A stretch of DNA of 64,000 nt from JAJTHJ01 sp046316025 (GCA_046316025.1 JBKCXU010000159.1:1-64000), one strand, 5' to 3'. Shown: positions 49,564-59,307, counted from the stretch's first letter. Notes: generated from the sequence alone by a model not told the origin. Made by a program: numbers and translations.

Positions 49564-49642
49564 GGGGAGCTTTGCGCGCGGCAGACCGACCGAATGATGC
49601 CGCAGCGACGATGGATCGAGCGTGCTCCCTACAATCCTCTTC

Positions 49643-50578
49643 GTGGACCCCGCCGCGCGTCGCCTTTTTCTGACTGGAATGCTGCTGGCGATCGCGGGCA
49701 GCGTGCTCTTTTCCGGCAAGGCCATCGTCGTCAAGCTGGCCTACCGCTATGGCGTGGACGCGACCACGCTGATCGCGCTGCGGATGCTGTTTTCGGTGCC
49801 GTTCTTTGCGGCGACCTACCTGCTCGTCAGCCGCGGCAAGCCGGCACTGGCCCGCGCCGACCACGTGCGGCTCGTCGTGATCGGTCTGCTCGGCTACTAC
49901 GCGGCGAGTTATCTGGACTTTCTCGGCTTGCAGTACGTCAGCGCGGGACTCGAGCGGCTGATCCTGTATCTGAACCCCACACTCGTGCTGTTGATTTCCG
50001 TGCTGGCGCTGGGCAAGCGGCTGGTGCGGCTGGACTGGGTCGCGCTGGCGCTCGCCTACGCCGGTATCGCGCTCGTGTTCTGGCACGACGTGAGCTTCGA
50101 CGGCGGCGGCACCGTGCTCGGTTCGGCCCTGGTGTTTGCCAGCGCCGCCTGCTATGCGGTTTACTTGGTGATGTCCGGCGAACTCGTCAAGCGAGTCGGC
50201 GCCTTGCGGCTCACGTCGTACGCGATGCTGGTGTCCACGGTCGCGGTGCTGGCGCAGTTTGCGCTGCTCAACCCGCTCGCCGCGCTCGCGCAGCCGGCGC
50301 CGGTGCTGTGGCTGTCGGTGTTCAACGCGATCTTCTGCACCGTGTTGCCGGTGTTTGCGACGATGCTGGCGATCGAGCGCATCGGCGCCGGCAACACGGC
50401 GCTGGCGGCGATGGTCGGCCCGGTGGCCACCATCGCGCTCGCGTTCGTCTTTCTCGGCGAGACCGTTTCGTTGTGGCAACTTGCCGGCACGGCGCTGGTG
50501 CTGGCGGGCGTGTATGTTTTGTCGATGAAGGGGCTTGCCTCAAAGCCCATCCCGTTCCTCAAGGAGACCCCACCATGA
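49643..50578 (+). CDS. EamA-family (DMT) transporter
   Basis: 311-residue inner-membrane transporter with ten helices in two EamA repeats (about 10-140 and 150-290), e.g. YYAASYLDFLGLQYVSAGLER closing the first and FCTVLPVFATMLAIERIGAG in the second. The substrate is unknown (metabolite or drug export). A -10 like TACAAT at 49630-49635 puts transcription start at the GTG at 49643, giving a leaderless message; a GTG at 49622 or ATG at 49679 are alternatives. Its end overlaps the next gene's start region by 4 bp. Confidence 0.85.
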   Translation: MDPAARRLFLTGMLLAIAGSVLFSGKAIVVKLAYRYGVDATTLIALRMLFSVPFFAATYLLVSRGKPALARADHVRLVVIGLLGYYAASYLDFLGLQYVSAGLERLILYLNPTLVLLISVLALGKRLVRLDWVALALAYAGIALVFWHDVSFDGGGTVLGSALVFASAACYAVYLVMSGELVKRVGALRLTSYAMLVSTVAVLAQFALLNPLAALAQPAPVLWLSVFNAIFCTVLPVFATMLAIERIGAGNTALAAMVGPVATIALAFVFLGETVSLWQLAGTALVLAGVYVLSMKGLASKPIPFLKETPP

Positions 50579-51552
50579 AGACCCAGGCAATCCGCATTGC
50601 CGCCCACGGCGGCCCCGAAGTATTGAAGCTGGAGGCAGTCGATGTTCCCGATCCCGGCCCTGGCGAGGTGCGCATCCGCAACCACGCAGTCGGGCTGAAC
50701 TTCATCGACATTTACTTCCGCACGGGCCTATACCAGTCGCCCCTGCCGCATGGCTTGGGCTTCGAAGGCGCCGGGGTCGTCGAAGCGGTCGGTGCTGGCG
50801 TGGACTTCCTCAAGGAAGGCGACCGTGTGGCCTACGGCCAGGGGCCGCTCGGCGCCTATGCGCAGCTGCGCACGATGCCGGCGGCGATGGTCGTGCGGCT
50901 GCCCAAGAAAATCGACTTTGAGGCGGGCGCGGCGGTGATGTTGAAGGGCCTGACGGTGCAATACCTGTTCCGCCAGACCTACCGCTTGCAAGGTCACGAG
51001 ACAATCCTGTTCCATGCTGCCGCCGGTGGCGTGGGCTTGATCGCCTGCCAGTGGGCGCGGGCGCTCGGCGTGAAGCTGATCGGCACGGTGTCTTCGCCCG
51101 AAAAGGCCGCCGCCGCCAAGGCGGCCGGCGCCTGGGCGACGATCGACTACAGCCGCGAAAACTTCGTCGAGCGCGTACGCGAGCTGACGAACGGCGAGAA
51201 AGTGCCGGTCGTCTACGACGGCGTCGGCAAGGACACCTGGGAAGGCTCGCTCGACTGCCTGCAAGCACGCGGGCTGATGGTGAGCTTCGGTAACGCGTCG
51301 GGCGCGGTCACCGGGGTGAACATCGGCATCCTCGCCACCAAGGGGTCGCTCTTCCTGACGCGGCCCACACTGGCGACGCACGTCGTGCCGCGCGCGCGAC
51401 TGGAATCGTCGAGCGAGGAGCTCTTCGACCTGATGGCGCGCGGCAAGATCAAGGTGGACATCGAGCAGCGCTACCCGCTGGCGCAGGCGGCGCAGGCGCA
51501 CATCGATCTGGCGGGGCGCAAGACCACCGGCTCGACGGTTCTGCTGCCTTGA
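50575..51552 (+). CDS. qor: Quinone oxidoreductase (zinc-free MDR family)
   Basis: 325-residue NADPH-dependent reductase. GGPEVLKLEAVDVPDPGPGEV is the N-terminal signature, HGLGFEGAGVVEAVGAG and GDRVAYGQGPLGAYA follow, and the Rossmann site is LFHAAAGGVGLIACQWARALG. No zinc ligands are present, as in QorA. It reduces quinones by one electron or acts on unsaturated carbonyls. The Shine-Dalgarno aaggag lies 8 bp before the ATG, and the start overlaps the upstream transporter stop. Confidence 0.92.
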   Translation: MKTQAIRIAAHGGPEVLKLEAVDVPDPGPGEVRIRNHAVGLNFIDIYFRTGLYQSPLPHGLGFEGAGVVEAVGAGVDFLKEGDRVAYGQGPLGAYAQLRTMPAAMVVRLPKKIDFEAGAAVMLKGLTVQYLFRQTYRLQGHETILFHAAAGGVGLIACQWARALGVKLIGTVSSPEKAAAAKAAGAWATIDYSRENFVERVRELTNGEKVPVVYDGVGKDTWEGSLDCLQARGLMVSFGNASGAVTGVNIGILATKGSLFLTRPTLATHVVPRARLESSSEELFDLMARGKIKVDIEQRYPLAQAAQAHIDLAGRKTTGSTVLLP

Positions 51553-51559
51553 CGCGACA

Positions 51560-51658
51560 GCTCCTCCCCCTTCAAGGGGGAGGTTGGGAGAGGGATGGGT
51601 TTGCCGGATGGAGGCTGCACCCATCCCCACCCCAACCCTCCCCATGACGGGGAGGGAG
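51560..51658. repeat. GC-rich double palindrome, family 3
   Basis: Two hairpins (cctccccc-ttcaa-gggggagg at 51563-51583; ccctcccc-atgac-ggggaggg at 51636-51656). The inner arms gggatgggt and acccatccc pair too, making a long cruciform. It separates qor from the MFS gene and probably ends the qor transcript. A related but longer unit is seen at 62402-62480. Confidence 0.8.
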
Positions 51659-51671
51659 TGTTCAAAGTTCC

Positions 51672-52865
51672 GTGAGCGCGAGGCAAATCCAAAATCTGAG
51701 CGAACGCAGGCTGATCGTCCTGCTATCGGTCGGCGCTTTCGGCTCGGCCGCCTCGCTGCGCGTGACGGACGCGCAGTTGCCGGCGCTGGCGCAGACCTTC
51801 GGCGTCGGGCTGGCCGGTGCGGCGCAGGCGATCACCGTGTTCTCGGTCGCCTACGGGCTGATGCAGCTGCTGTACGGCCCGGCCGGCGACCGCTACGGCA
51901 AGTGGCGGGTGATCGCGCTGGCGGTGGCCGGCGCCAGCCTTGCCTCGGCGCTGTGCGCGCTCGCCCAGGGCTTCGGCGCACTGCTGGCGGCGCGTGTGTT
52001 GGCCGGCGGCTTTTGCGCGGCGATCATTCCGCTGGCGATGGCCTGGATCGGCGATGCAGTCGCCTACGAGCGCCGCCAGCCGGTGCTGGCGCGCTTTCTG
52101 ACCGGGCAGATCCTCGGTATGGCGCTCGGCCAGTGGGCCGGGGGGATGGCGGCCGAGTTCGATCTGTGGCGCCTGCCTTTCGTGCTGCTGGCGGTGTGGT
52201 TCGCGTTCGCCGCAGTGCTGCTGTGGCGGGCGCGTGCGGCCGCCGCCGCACTGGCGCCGCCGGCGGCGCGCGGCGGCCATCCGCTGCGCGAGATCGCCTA
52301 CGTCCTGCGGCAGCGCTGGGCGCGCGTCGTGCTGGCGGTCGTGTTCGTCGAGGGCATGGTCTTCTTCGGCCCGCTCGCTTTTCTGGCCACTCATCTGCAC
52401 CTGGCGCGCGGCCTGTCGCTGGCGCAGGCAGGCGCGGTGGTCACGCTGTACGCGGCGGGCGGGCTGCTCTTTGCGTTTGCTGCGGCGCCGCTGGTGCGCC
52501 GGCTGGGCGAAGCGGGCCTCGCGCGCGGCGGCGGTGCGCTGATCGCGGCCGGCTTGCTGCTGGTGGCCTGGTCGCCGGTGTGGTGGACGGCGCCGTTGGC
52601 CTGCCTGCTGGCCGGCGCCGGCTTCTACATGCTGCACAACACCCTGCAGATCAACGCCACGCAAATGGCGCCGCAGGCGCGCGGGGCGGCGGTGTCGCTT
52701 TTTGCTTCGCTGTTCTTCCTCGGCCAAACGGTCGGAGTGGCACTGGCGGCGGCATCGGTTCAGCCGGCGGGAACTGGCGCGATCATCGCCGCTGGCGCGT
52801 TGGCCACGCTGGCCGTCGGCTTCGCCTTCGCCGCCTTGCGCGAGCGGCGGGCGGCGGTCAGTTGA
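51672..52865 (+). CDS. MFS transporter
   Basis: 397 residues with twelve predicted helices; the loop 2-3 motif is GPAGDRYGKWRVI, and the other half repeats as AAPLVRRLGEAGLARGGG. The pattern is that of the drug/metabolite exporters related to YnfM or Bcr. Start is GTG at 51672 just after a palindromic repeat; MSARQIQNLSERRLIVLL follows. The substrate is unknown. The last 8 bp overlap the end of convergent pepN. Confidence 0.88.
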   Translation: MSARQIQNLSERRLIVLLSVGAFGSAASLRVTDAQLPALAQTFGVGLAGAAQAITVFSVAYGLMQLLYGPAGDRYGKWRVIALAVAGASLASALCALAQGFGALLAARVLAGGFCAAIIPLAMAWIGDAVAYERRQPVLARFLTGQILGMALGQWAGGMAAEFDLWRLPFVLLAVWFAFAAVLLWRARAAAAALAPPAARGGHPLREIAYVLRQRWARVVLAVVFVEGMVFFGPLAFLATHLHLARGLSLAQAGAVVTLYAAGGLLFAFAAAPLVRRLGEAGLARGGGALIAAGLLLVAWSPVWWTAPLACLLAGAGFYMLHNTLQINATQMAPQARGAAVSLFASLFFLGQTVGVALAAASVQPAGTGAIIAAGALATLAVGFAFAALRERRAAVS

Positions 52866-55524
52866 CCGGCTCGGCGAGCGATCGCTCGACGATCTCGCCG
52901 ACGGCAACCGACAGCGCCGGGGTACGGGCGAGTTCGTGCCACGCCGCCTGCATCAATTGCTGCCGGTTGGGCGTGTAGCGGCGCCAGTGCTCCAGCGTGC
53001 GGGCCACGCGCGCGGCCACGGTGGGGTTGATGCGGTCGAGCCGGCGCACCTGCTCCAGCCAGAACACGTAGCCGGCGCCGTCGGCGCGATGGAACTCCGC
53101 CGGGTTGTGCGCGCAGAAGCCGAGGATCAGCGCGTAGACGTTGTCCGGGTTGGTCGGGCTGAAGGCCGGATGGTGCAGCAGCGTATCGACTCGTTCGAGC
53201 ACGGGCGGCTCGCCGGGGAAGCGCAAGGCGGTGGCCTGCACGGCGAACCATTTGTTCATCAGCAACGGCTGCTGCGCCCACTCGCGCGCCAACAGCAGCA
53301 GCACCTCGACTTTGAACGTGGCCGGGCTGGCGACGATGATTTGCAGCGCGGCCTGCTGATCCGTCATGTTCGATGCGTGCATCAGCTGCAGGCGGGCCAG
53401 CTCGAGCGCCTCGGGGTCGTCGCTGGCCGCCAGGTAAGCCAACGCCAGATTGCGCAGCGCGCGCCGGCCGGTGCTGGCGGGGTCGGGCGAGTAGGGCGCG
53501 GGGGAGGCCAGCTCCTCGTAGACGCGATGCCAGTCCTCGGCCAGGCGCTGCCCGAGCGTGCGCCAGGCAAAGCGCCAGGCGGCACGAATGGCCACCGGAT
53601 CGACGACCGCGCGACTGTCGGCGACGACCGACTCGCCCGGCAGTTGCAGCGCCAGCGCCTTGAAGGCGGCCGACAGCCGCCGGTCGAGCAGAGTGCGGCT
53701 GAAGACCCGCGCCAGCAGATCGTCGAGTTGCGGGGCGCCGCCCTGCTCGATCGCGCTGGTGGCCCGCGTCAGACGCGCCAGGGCAAGGCGTTGGCCGGCG
53801 TCCCAACGATTGAAGCCGTCGGCGTCGTGCGCGGCGAGAAAGGCAAGCTCGCTATCGCCGTACGGGAAGTCGCAGACGACAGGGGCCGAAAACCCCCGCA
53901 GCAGCGACGGCACCGGCGGCTGCGCCACGCCGACAAAGCGGTAGGTCTGTTCTGCCGCGGTCAACTCCAGCAGGCGCGTGCCGGCGCCGGGTCCAGGCTC
54001 GCCTTCCAACTGCAAGGGCAGCTCGGCGCCGTCGGCACCGAGCAGGGCGACCGTCACCGGGATATGCAGCGGCAGCTTCTCCGGCTGCCCCGGCGTGGGC
54101 GGCGTGTGCTGCGCCAGCGTCAGCTCGTAGCACTGCGCGGTGGCGTGGTAGCGGCCGCGCGCGGCGAGGCGCGGTGTGCCGGATTGCGCGTACCAGCGGG
54201 CGAACTGCGACAGATCGCGCCCGTTGGCATCGGCCATCGCCGCCAGGAAGTCTTCGCAGGTCGCTGCCTGGCCGTCGTGGCGGTGCAAGTACCAGTCCAT
54301 GCCGCGGCGGAAGCCTTCGGCGCCGAGCAGCGTGGCCAGCATGCGCACCACTTCGGCACCCTTGCCGTAAATCGTGGGCGTGTAGAAGTTGCCGATCTCG
54401 CGGTAGTGGTCGGGCCGGATCGGGTGCGCCATCGGCCCGGCGTCTTCGGCGAACTGCGTGGTGCGCAGCCGACGGACGTCTTCGATGCGCTTGACGGCCC
54501 GCGCCGCACCCAGGCGGTCGGCGACGAACTCCTGGTCGCGGTAGATGGTGAGGCCTTCTTTCAGGCTCAGCTGGAACCAGTCGCGGCAGGTGACGCGGTT
54601 GCCGGTCCAGTTGTGGAAGTACTCGTGCGCGACCACCGACTCGATCGCCGCGTAGTCGGCGTCGGTGGCGATATGCGGATCGGCCAGCACCAGGCGGGCA
54701 TTGAAGACGTTCAGGCCCTTGTTCTCCATCGCGCCGAGGTTGAAGTCGCGCACGGCGACGATCATGAAGCGGTCCAGATCGAGTTCCAGACCGTAGCGCT
54801 CCTCGTCCCAGCGCAGCGCCCGCTCCAGGCTCGCCAGGGCGTGCGCGGCCTGCTCGCGCGTGCCGGGCGGTACCCAGACTTGCAGCAGCACCGGGCGGTG
54901 CGAGCGGGTGTGTACCACCGTGTCCAGGCAATCGAAGCGCCCGGCCACCAGCGCAAACAGGTAGCTCGGCTTGGGAAACGGGTCGCTCCAGCGGGCGTAG
55001 TGGCGGCCGTCGGGCAGATCGCCGCTGGCGGTGAGATGGCCATTGGCGAGCAGCACGGGGAAGGCCTCGCGATCGGCGCGCAGTTCGACCTCGTAGACGG
55101 TCGGCACGTCCGGCCGATCGGGGAAGTAGACGATGCGGCGGAAGCCTTCCGCCTCGCACTGCGTGAGCAGGCAGCCGTCGGATGCGTACAGCCCGAGCAG
55201 GCGCGTGTTCGTCTGCGGAAGGACGGCGGTACGCAGGCGCAGCACGCACACGTCCGGGCAGCCGGCGAGAATCAACTGCCGTGCATCGCGGGCGCAGCGG
55301 TCGAGCACCGATTGCCCATCGAGCTCGGCCGCCAGCAGTTCGAGGTCCTCGCCGTCGAGCACCAGGTCGCCGGCCGGCACGGCCGGATTGCGCCGCAGGT
55401 GCAATTCGGCCGCGACCAGCGTGCGGTCGGGATCGAGGTCGAACTCGAGCGTCAGCGCATCGACGAGAAAAGCCGGCGGGCGGTAATCGGCGCGCCGCAC
55501 GGGCGCCGTGGAGTTGGCGGACAT
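52858..55524 (-). CDS. pepN: Aminopeptidase N
   Basis: 888-residue M1 zinc metallopeptidase that removes N-terminal residues from peptides in the cytoplasm. Substrate motif LGAMENKGLNVFN and the zinc site VAHEYFHNWTGNRVTCRDWFQ (HExxH with a following Glu in LKEGLT) are intact. The N-terminal beta domain and the C-terminal helical domain give the length usual for proteobacterial PepN. ATG at 55522-55524 (MSANSTAPVRRADYRPP) is used instead of longer open frame. The C terminus is convergent with an MFS gene. Confidence 0.96.
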   Translation of the reverse strand: MSANSTAPVRRADYRPPAFLVDALTLEFDLDPDRTLVAAELHLRRNPAVPAGDLVLDGEDLELLAAELDGQSVLDRCARDARQLILAGCPDVCVLRLRTAVLPQTNTRLLGLYASDGCLLTQCEAEGFRRIVYFPDRPDVPTVYEVELRADREAFPVLLANGHLTASGDLPDGRHYARWSDPFPKPSYLFALVAGRFDCLDTVVHTRSHRPVLLQVWVPPGTREQAAHALASLERALRWDEERYGLELDLDRFMIVAVRDFNLGAMENKGLNVFNARLVLADPHIATDADYAAIESVVAHEYFHNWTGNRVTCRDWFQLSLKEGLTIYRDQEFVADRLGAARAVKRIEDVRRLRTTQFAEDAGPMAHPIRPDHYREIGNFYTPTIYGKGAEVVRMLATLLGAEGFRRGMDWYLHRHDGQAATCEDFLAAMADANGRDLSQFARWYAQSGTPRLAARGRYHATAQCYELTLAQHTPPTPGQPEKLPLHIPVTVALLGADGAELPLQLEGEPGPGAGTRLLELTAAEQTYRFVGVAQPPVPSLLRGFSAPVVCDFPYGDSELAFLAAHDADGFNRWDAGQRLALARLTRATSAIEQGGAPQLDDLLARVFSRTLLDRRLSAAFKALALQLPGESVVADSRAVVDPVAIRAAWRFAWRTLGQRLAEDWHRVYEELASPAPYSPDPASTGRRALRNLALAYLAASDDPEALELARLQLMHASNMTDQQAALQIIVASPATFKVEVLLLLAREWAQQPLLMNKWFAVQATALRFPGEPPVLERVDTLLHHPAFSPTNPDNVYALILGFCAHNPAEFHRADGAGYVFWLEQVRRLDRINPTVAARVARTLEHWRRYTPNRQQLMQAAWHELARTPALSVAVGEIVERSLAEPVN

Positions 55525-55588
55525 CGGTACAACGCTGCGGCGAGGGTGCTGCCGTGACGCGCTGAAGCCTGCGCGCCGGCGCAACGGA

Positions 55589-56080
55589 TTACAGCTCGAT
55601 GTCGGCGCGGATCGCCGCCACGCCGGCCTTGGCGCACTTGTCGTCTTCCTCGCCGCTGGGGGCGCCGGAGACACCGATGGCGCCCACCGTCGAGCCGCCG
55701 GCATCGATCAGCACGCCGCCGCCCACGGCGACCACGTTGGGCAGTTGGCGGATGCCGGAACTGGGGCGCCCCGCTTGTGTTTCCACGGCAAAGGGCAGCG
55801 TGTCGGAGCGGAAACTCACCGCTGTCCAGCCCTTGTTGATCGCCGTGCCCGGCGTGTGCGCGCCGGCGAAGCGGTCGCGAATCAGCGCCTGCGCCACACC
55901 GGCGCGGTCGACCACCGCCACGGCGACCTGGTAGCCGCGCTTGCGGCAGTCGGCCAGCGCTGCGTTGACCGCCTTTTGTGCGATCTCCGGAGTCATCAGC
56001 TTCACCGTGTAGGTGCCGTCGGCAGCGCCAGCCGTGGCGGCGACAGTGCTCAAAAGTGCGGCGGCAAGGGTCTTGGTCAT
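55589..56080 (-). CDS. HbpS/GlcG-like exported protein
   Basis: 163 residues with signal peptide MTKTLAAALLSTVAATAGAA. The domain has TPEIAQKAVNAALADCRKRG, VAVVDRAGVAQALIRDR, INKGWTAVSFRS and LPNVVAVGGGVLIDAGGSTV with AIGVSGAPSGEEDDKCAKAG, all typical of HbpS/GlcG. HbpS binds heme in Streptomyces, while GlcG has no settled role. It is likely periplasmic. Same strand as pepN upstream region but separated by 64 bp, and a single gene with its own promoter is probable. Confidence 0.85.
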   Translation of the reverse strand: MTKTLAAALLSTVAATAGAADGTYTVKLMTPEIAQKAVNAALADCRKRGYQVAVAVVDRAGVAQALIRDRFAGAHTPGTAINKGWTAVSFRSDTLPFAVETQAGRPSSGIRQLPNVVAVGGGVLIDAGGSTVGAIGVSGAPSGEEDDKCAKAGVAAIRADIEL

Positions 56081-56221
56081 CGATGTCTCCTGTGGGTTGG
56101 TGAGCGCCGCCAAAGTTACCACCGACGGCGTTGCCGGGGGCAATGCAGAACCGGCTGGCGAAGATGCTACTGCGCCGCGGCGCCTGATTCGATTTCCACT
56201 TCAATCCGACAACAAGGGCAC

Positions 56222-56292
56222 GTCATTCCCGCGCAAGCGGGAATCCAACTTCGCAGCGAGACCGGCTGGGTTCCCGCTTCCGCGGGAACGAC
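56222..56292. repeat. REP-like palindrome, family 2
   Basis: Left arm gtcattcccgcgcaagcggg (56222 on) and right arm gttcccgcttccgcgggaac (to 56292), a near-perfect inverted repeat with a ~22-nt loop, in the 284-bp gap between puuC and the HbpS-like gene. Same family as 25357 and 29354. Confidence 0.85.
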
Positions 56293-56364
56293 GAAATTGC
56301 CCGCTTGGTCTGGAAGCGGAATGAGACGCCGAATGCTCGCGGCGCCGCGAGCCCCGGAGTGGGA

Positions 56365-57879
56365 TCAGGACGCCGCCGGCTCGATCCGCAGCCAGGTGGT
56401 CTTCAGTTCCGTGTACTTGTCGAAGGCGTGCAGCGACTTGTCGCGGCCGTTGCCGCTTTGCTTGTAACCGCCGAAGGGGACGGTGATGTCGTCTTCGTCG
56501 TACTGATTGACGTGCACGGTGCCGGCGCGCAGCGCTCGCGCAACCCGGTGCGCGCGATGGACGTTGGCAGTCCAGACCCCCGCCTGCAAGCCATAGGGGC
56601 TGTCGTTGGCGATGGCAATCGCTTCGGCCTCGGTGTCGAAGCGCAGCACCGACATGACCGGGCCGAAAATCTCCTCGCGCGCAATCTTCATGTCGTTGCG
56701 CACGCCGTCGAACACGGTCGGTGCGACGTAGTGCCCGCCGGTCTCGGCACGCGCCTGCATGCCGCCGGCGCGGCAGATCGCGCCTTCGGCCTTGCCGGCC
56801 TCGATGTAGCCGAGCACGCTGCGCAACTGGATGTCGTCGACGATTGCGCCCATCGCGGTGCCGGCCTCCAGCGGGTCGGCGGGGGGGTACTTGGTGGCTT
56901 CCGCCGCCACGCGCGCAGCGAACTCTTCCGCCACCGACGCCTGCACCAGCACGCGCGAAGGCGCGTTGCACGACTCGCCCTGGTTGAAGAACATGCTGCC
57001 GGCGGCCGTCTTGGCGGCGCGCTCCAGGTCGTCGCAGTCGGCGAAGACCAGGTAGGCGGACTTGCCGCCGAGTTCGTTGTACACGCGCTTGAGATTCGAG
57101 CGGCCCGAGTACTCCAGCATCCGCCGGCCCGTGCGGGTGGAGCCGGTAAAGCCGATGGCGTCCACGTCCATGTGCAGCGCCAGCGCTTCGCCCGCCTCGT
57201 GGCCGTAGCCGGGGACAACGTTGAAAACCCCCGGCGGCAGGCCCGCTTCGACGGCCAGCTCGGCCATCCGCAGTGCCGTCAGCGGCGATTTCTCTGAGGG
57301 CTTGAGCACCACGCTGTTGCCGGCGGCGAGAGCGGGGCCGAGCTTCCACGCGGCCATGATCATCGGGTAGTTCCAGGGCACGATGGCGCCGACGACACCC
57401 ATCGGCTCGCGGGCGATGAGGGCGAGCGCCTGCGGGCCGGTGGGCGCGATTTCGTCGTAGACCTTGTCCACGGCTTCCGCATACCAGGCAATGCAGCGCG
57501 CGGCCGCCGGCACGTCCACCGCGAGGCTGTAGCGGATGGGTTTTCCCATGTCGAGGGTTTCGAGGAGCGAGAGTTGCTCCTTCGCGGCCAGCAGCTTATC
57601 GGCGAAGCGCAGCAGCACGCGCTTGCGCGCGGCGGGCGGCTGGTTTGCCCAGCGCCCGTCGTCGAAGGCGCGGCGCGCGCCGGCTACCGCCGCATCGATG
57701 TCGGCGGCTTGGCCGCGCGCCACGTCCGCGAGCTTGCGCCCGTCGATCGGTGAGAAGCACTCGAAGGTTGCCCCGCTTGCGGCGGCCACCCGCACGCCGT
57801 CGATCAGCGCGCGGCCGTCGGGCACGATGCCGGCGGCGCGCGCGTGCCAGTCGATGGGAGCGGTGGTCGTGCGGCCCAT
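56365..57879 (-). CDS. puuC: Gamma-glutamyl-aminobutyraldehyde dehydrogenase (PuuC-like)
   Basis: 504-residue NAD(P)-dependent aldehyde dehydrogenase. VVGAIVPWNYPMIMAAWKLG is the coenzyme site, TGSTRTGRRMLEY follows, the general base is in YNELGGKSAYLVF and the catalytic Cys in FFNQGESCNAPSRV; the C-terminal GGYKQSGNGRDKSLHAFDKY closes the tetramer. This KQSGNGRDKS-type ending is found in PuuC, which oxidises gamma-glutamyl-gamma-aminobutyraldehyde in putrescine breakdown. Placement at the end of a polyamine transport cluster supports that role. A betaine-aldehyde-type enzyme is an alternative. Confidence 0.87.
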   Translation of the reverse strand: MGRTTTAPIDWHARAAGIVPDGRALIDGVRVAAASGATFECFSPIDGRKLADVARGQAADIDAAVAGARRAFDDGRWANQPPAARKRVLLRFADKLLAAKEQLSLLETLDMGKPIRYSLAVDVPAAARCIAWYAEAVDKVYDEIAPTGPQALALIAREPMGVVGAIVPWNYPMIMAAWKLGPALAAGNSVVLKPSEKSPLTALRMAELAVEAGLPPGVFNVVPGYGHEAGEALALHMDVDAIGFTGSTRTGRRMLEYSGRSNLKRVYNELGGKSAYLVFADCDDLERAAKTAAGSMFFNQGESCNAPSRVLVQASVAEEFAARVAAEATKYPPADPLEAGTAMGAIVDDIQLRSVLGYIEAGKAEGAICRAGGMQARAETGGHYVAPTVFDGVRNDMKIAREEIFGPVMSVLRFDTEAEAIAIANDSPYGLQAGVWTANVHRAHRVARALRAGTVHVNQYDEDDITVPFGGYKQSGNGRDKSLHAFDKYTELKTTWLRIEPAAS

Positions 57880-57880
57880 G

Positions 57881-59263
57881 TCAGAAGCTCAACACGGTCG
57901 AGCCGGCGATCACGTTGTTGTACTTGCGGTAGCCGCCGTCGGGCGCAACGTAGAACACCGGCTGATTGCCGTAGTCGTAGCGGTATTCGAAGCGGAACTG
58001 CACGTTCTGCGAGTACAGGTAGTTCATGCCGAGCGACAGCGCGATGCGGTTGGTGCCCTTGTTGGGGTCGATCGGGGCATAGAAGCTCAGCCCTTGATCG
58101 TCGGTGAGGAGCTGCGCGCCGGGGCCGAAGCCGTTGAAGCAGTCGTTGTAGAACTCGCCATCGGCGCACAGCGCGGCGATGTTGAGCGTGCCGCCGCCGT
58201 TGCGCTGGTTGTACAGATAATCGGCGCGCAAGACACCTTCGAGCTTGGGCAGGAACTTGTATGCGGCCAGCGCCGAGGCGCCCCACCACGAGGCATTGCC
58301 GCCATTGAGCGCCGCGCCTTTCTGGCTGCCGACGCCGACCTGGCCTTGCAGCGTCAGGTCGCCGCGGGTGTAGTAGCCGTCGACTTCGAACGCGGTCAAG
58401 GTTTGCAGGCTGCTCGGATCGATGAACAGCGGCGCCTTGCCGAACTGCCCGGCAAAGCCGATACCGGCAAACTCGTTGATCGAGTAGTCGCCGCGGAAGG
58501 TGAAGCCCGGCGACCGCATGTTGGCCTTGTAGGCGTTGGTGTTGATGTTGGCCACCAGCGCCTTGAGGTTGAGGTCGCCGCGCGTGACGTCCAGACCCGC
58601 GCCGACGTAGTAGCTGGGCACGGTGAAGTCGAACAGCAGGTTGTGCGTGATCAGCTTCTGCTGGTAGGCAAGCGTGTATTCGTAGCCGCTCCAGTCCGGG
58701 ATCTGGCCGGCGATGAAGCGTGTTTGCAGGTCGCCCAAAGGCACCGAGACCGACGCCTCGTGCACGATCGACGGCCAGTTGTAATTTGAAGCCGCGCTCT
58801 TCTGCGGCGCGATCGTGAGCTTCCACTGCGTGCCGCCCTCCATCTCTTTGAGCAGGCTGAAGCCGGCGATGCCGAGGTAGGAGTTGAAGTAGGTATACGG
58901 CGCGTCCGGCGCGACGGAGCCGTCCGGCAGGACCAGCCCGGAGAAGTTGTTCAGGAAGACGAACGACCCCTGTCGCTGTGCCTGGTTGTAGACGTAGGGC
59001 ACGTCGGCAAAGCCGGTGATCGTCAGCCCGCCGAAGCCGCTGGCTTCTTTTTGTTCCTCCAGCGCCTCGGTCTTGGTCTTGATCCGGTTGAACTCCTCCG
59101 GCGGCACCTGCGTGGCCTGCATCTGCTTGACCTGCGCTTCGAGCGCCTGGATCTGCGCCTTCATCGCCTCGATCTGCTTTTGCAGGTCGGTGGCCGATTG
59201 CGCCTGCGCCGCGAGCGGCAGCGCGGCGCCGAGGGCGAGGGCGATTGCGGTCGGTTTGAACAT
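57881..59263 (-). CDS. Outer-membrane beta-barrel porin (DUF3138-like)
   Basis: 460-residue outer-membrane protein. Signal peptide MFKPTAIALALGAALPLAAQA, then an N-terminal coiled coil (ATDLQKQIEAMKAQIQALEA and further) that would form a trimeric stalk, and a barrel with alternating aromatic strands ending ...AGSTVLSF, with the terminal Phe needed for BAM assembly. It lies between potI and puuC and stops 2 bp before the puuC start, so it is co-transcribed and may admit polyamines through the outer membrane (inference). Confidence 0.85.
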   Translation of the reverse strand: MFKPTAIALALGAALPLAAQAQSATDLQKQIEAMKAQIQALEAQVKQMQATQVPPEEFNRIKTKTEALEEQKEASGFGGLTITGFADVPYVYNQAQRQGSFVFLNNFSGLVLPDGSVAPDAPYTYFNSYLGIAGFSLLKEMEGGTQWKLTIAPQKSAASNYNWPSIVHEASVSVPLGDLQTRFIAGQIPDWSGYEYTLAYQQKLITHNLLFDFTVPSYYVGAGLDVTRGDLNLKALVANINTNAYKANMRSPGFTFRGDYSINEFAGIGFAGQFGKAPLFIDPSSLQTLTAFEVDGYYTRGDLTLQGQVGVGSQKGAALNGGNASWWGASALAAYKFLPKLEGVLRADYLYNQRNGGGTLNIAALCADGEFYNDCFNGFGPGAQLLTDDQGLSFYAPIDPNKGTNRIALSLGMNYLYSQNVQFRFEYRYDYGNQPVFYVAPDGGYRKYNNVIAGSTVLSF

Positions 59264-59307
59264 GGCTTCCTCCTTGGACAGGGGCGGGTTGCGGTGCGAA
59301 CGAAAAT

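Noticed and set aside
49564..49642. ykkC guanidine riboswitch before sugE
   Set aside because: The gap is too short and has no matching conserved stretches.
47977..51552. 1191-codon plus-strand open frame
   Set aside because: Only the last 325 codons (qor) are supported; the rest covers selD, sugE and the EamA gene in other frames.
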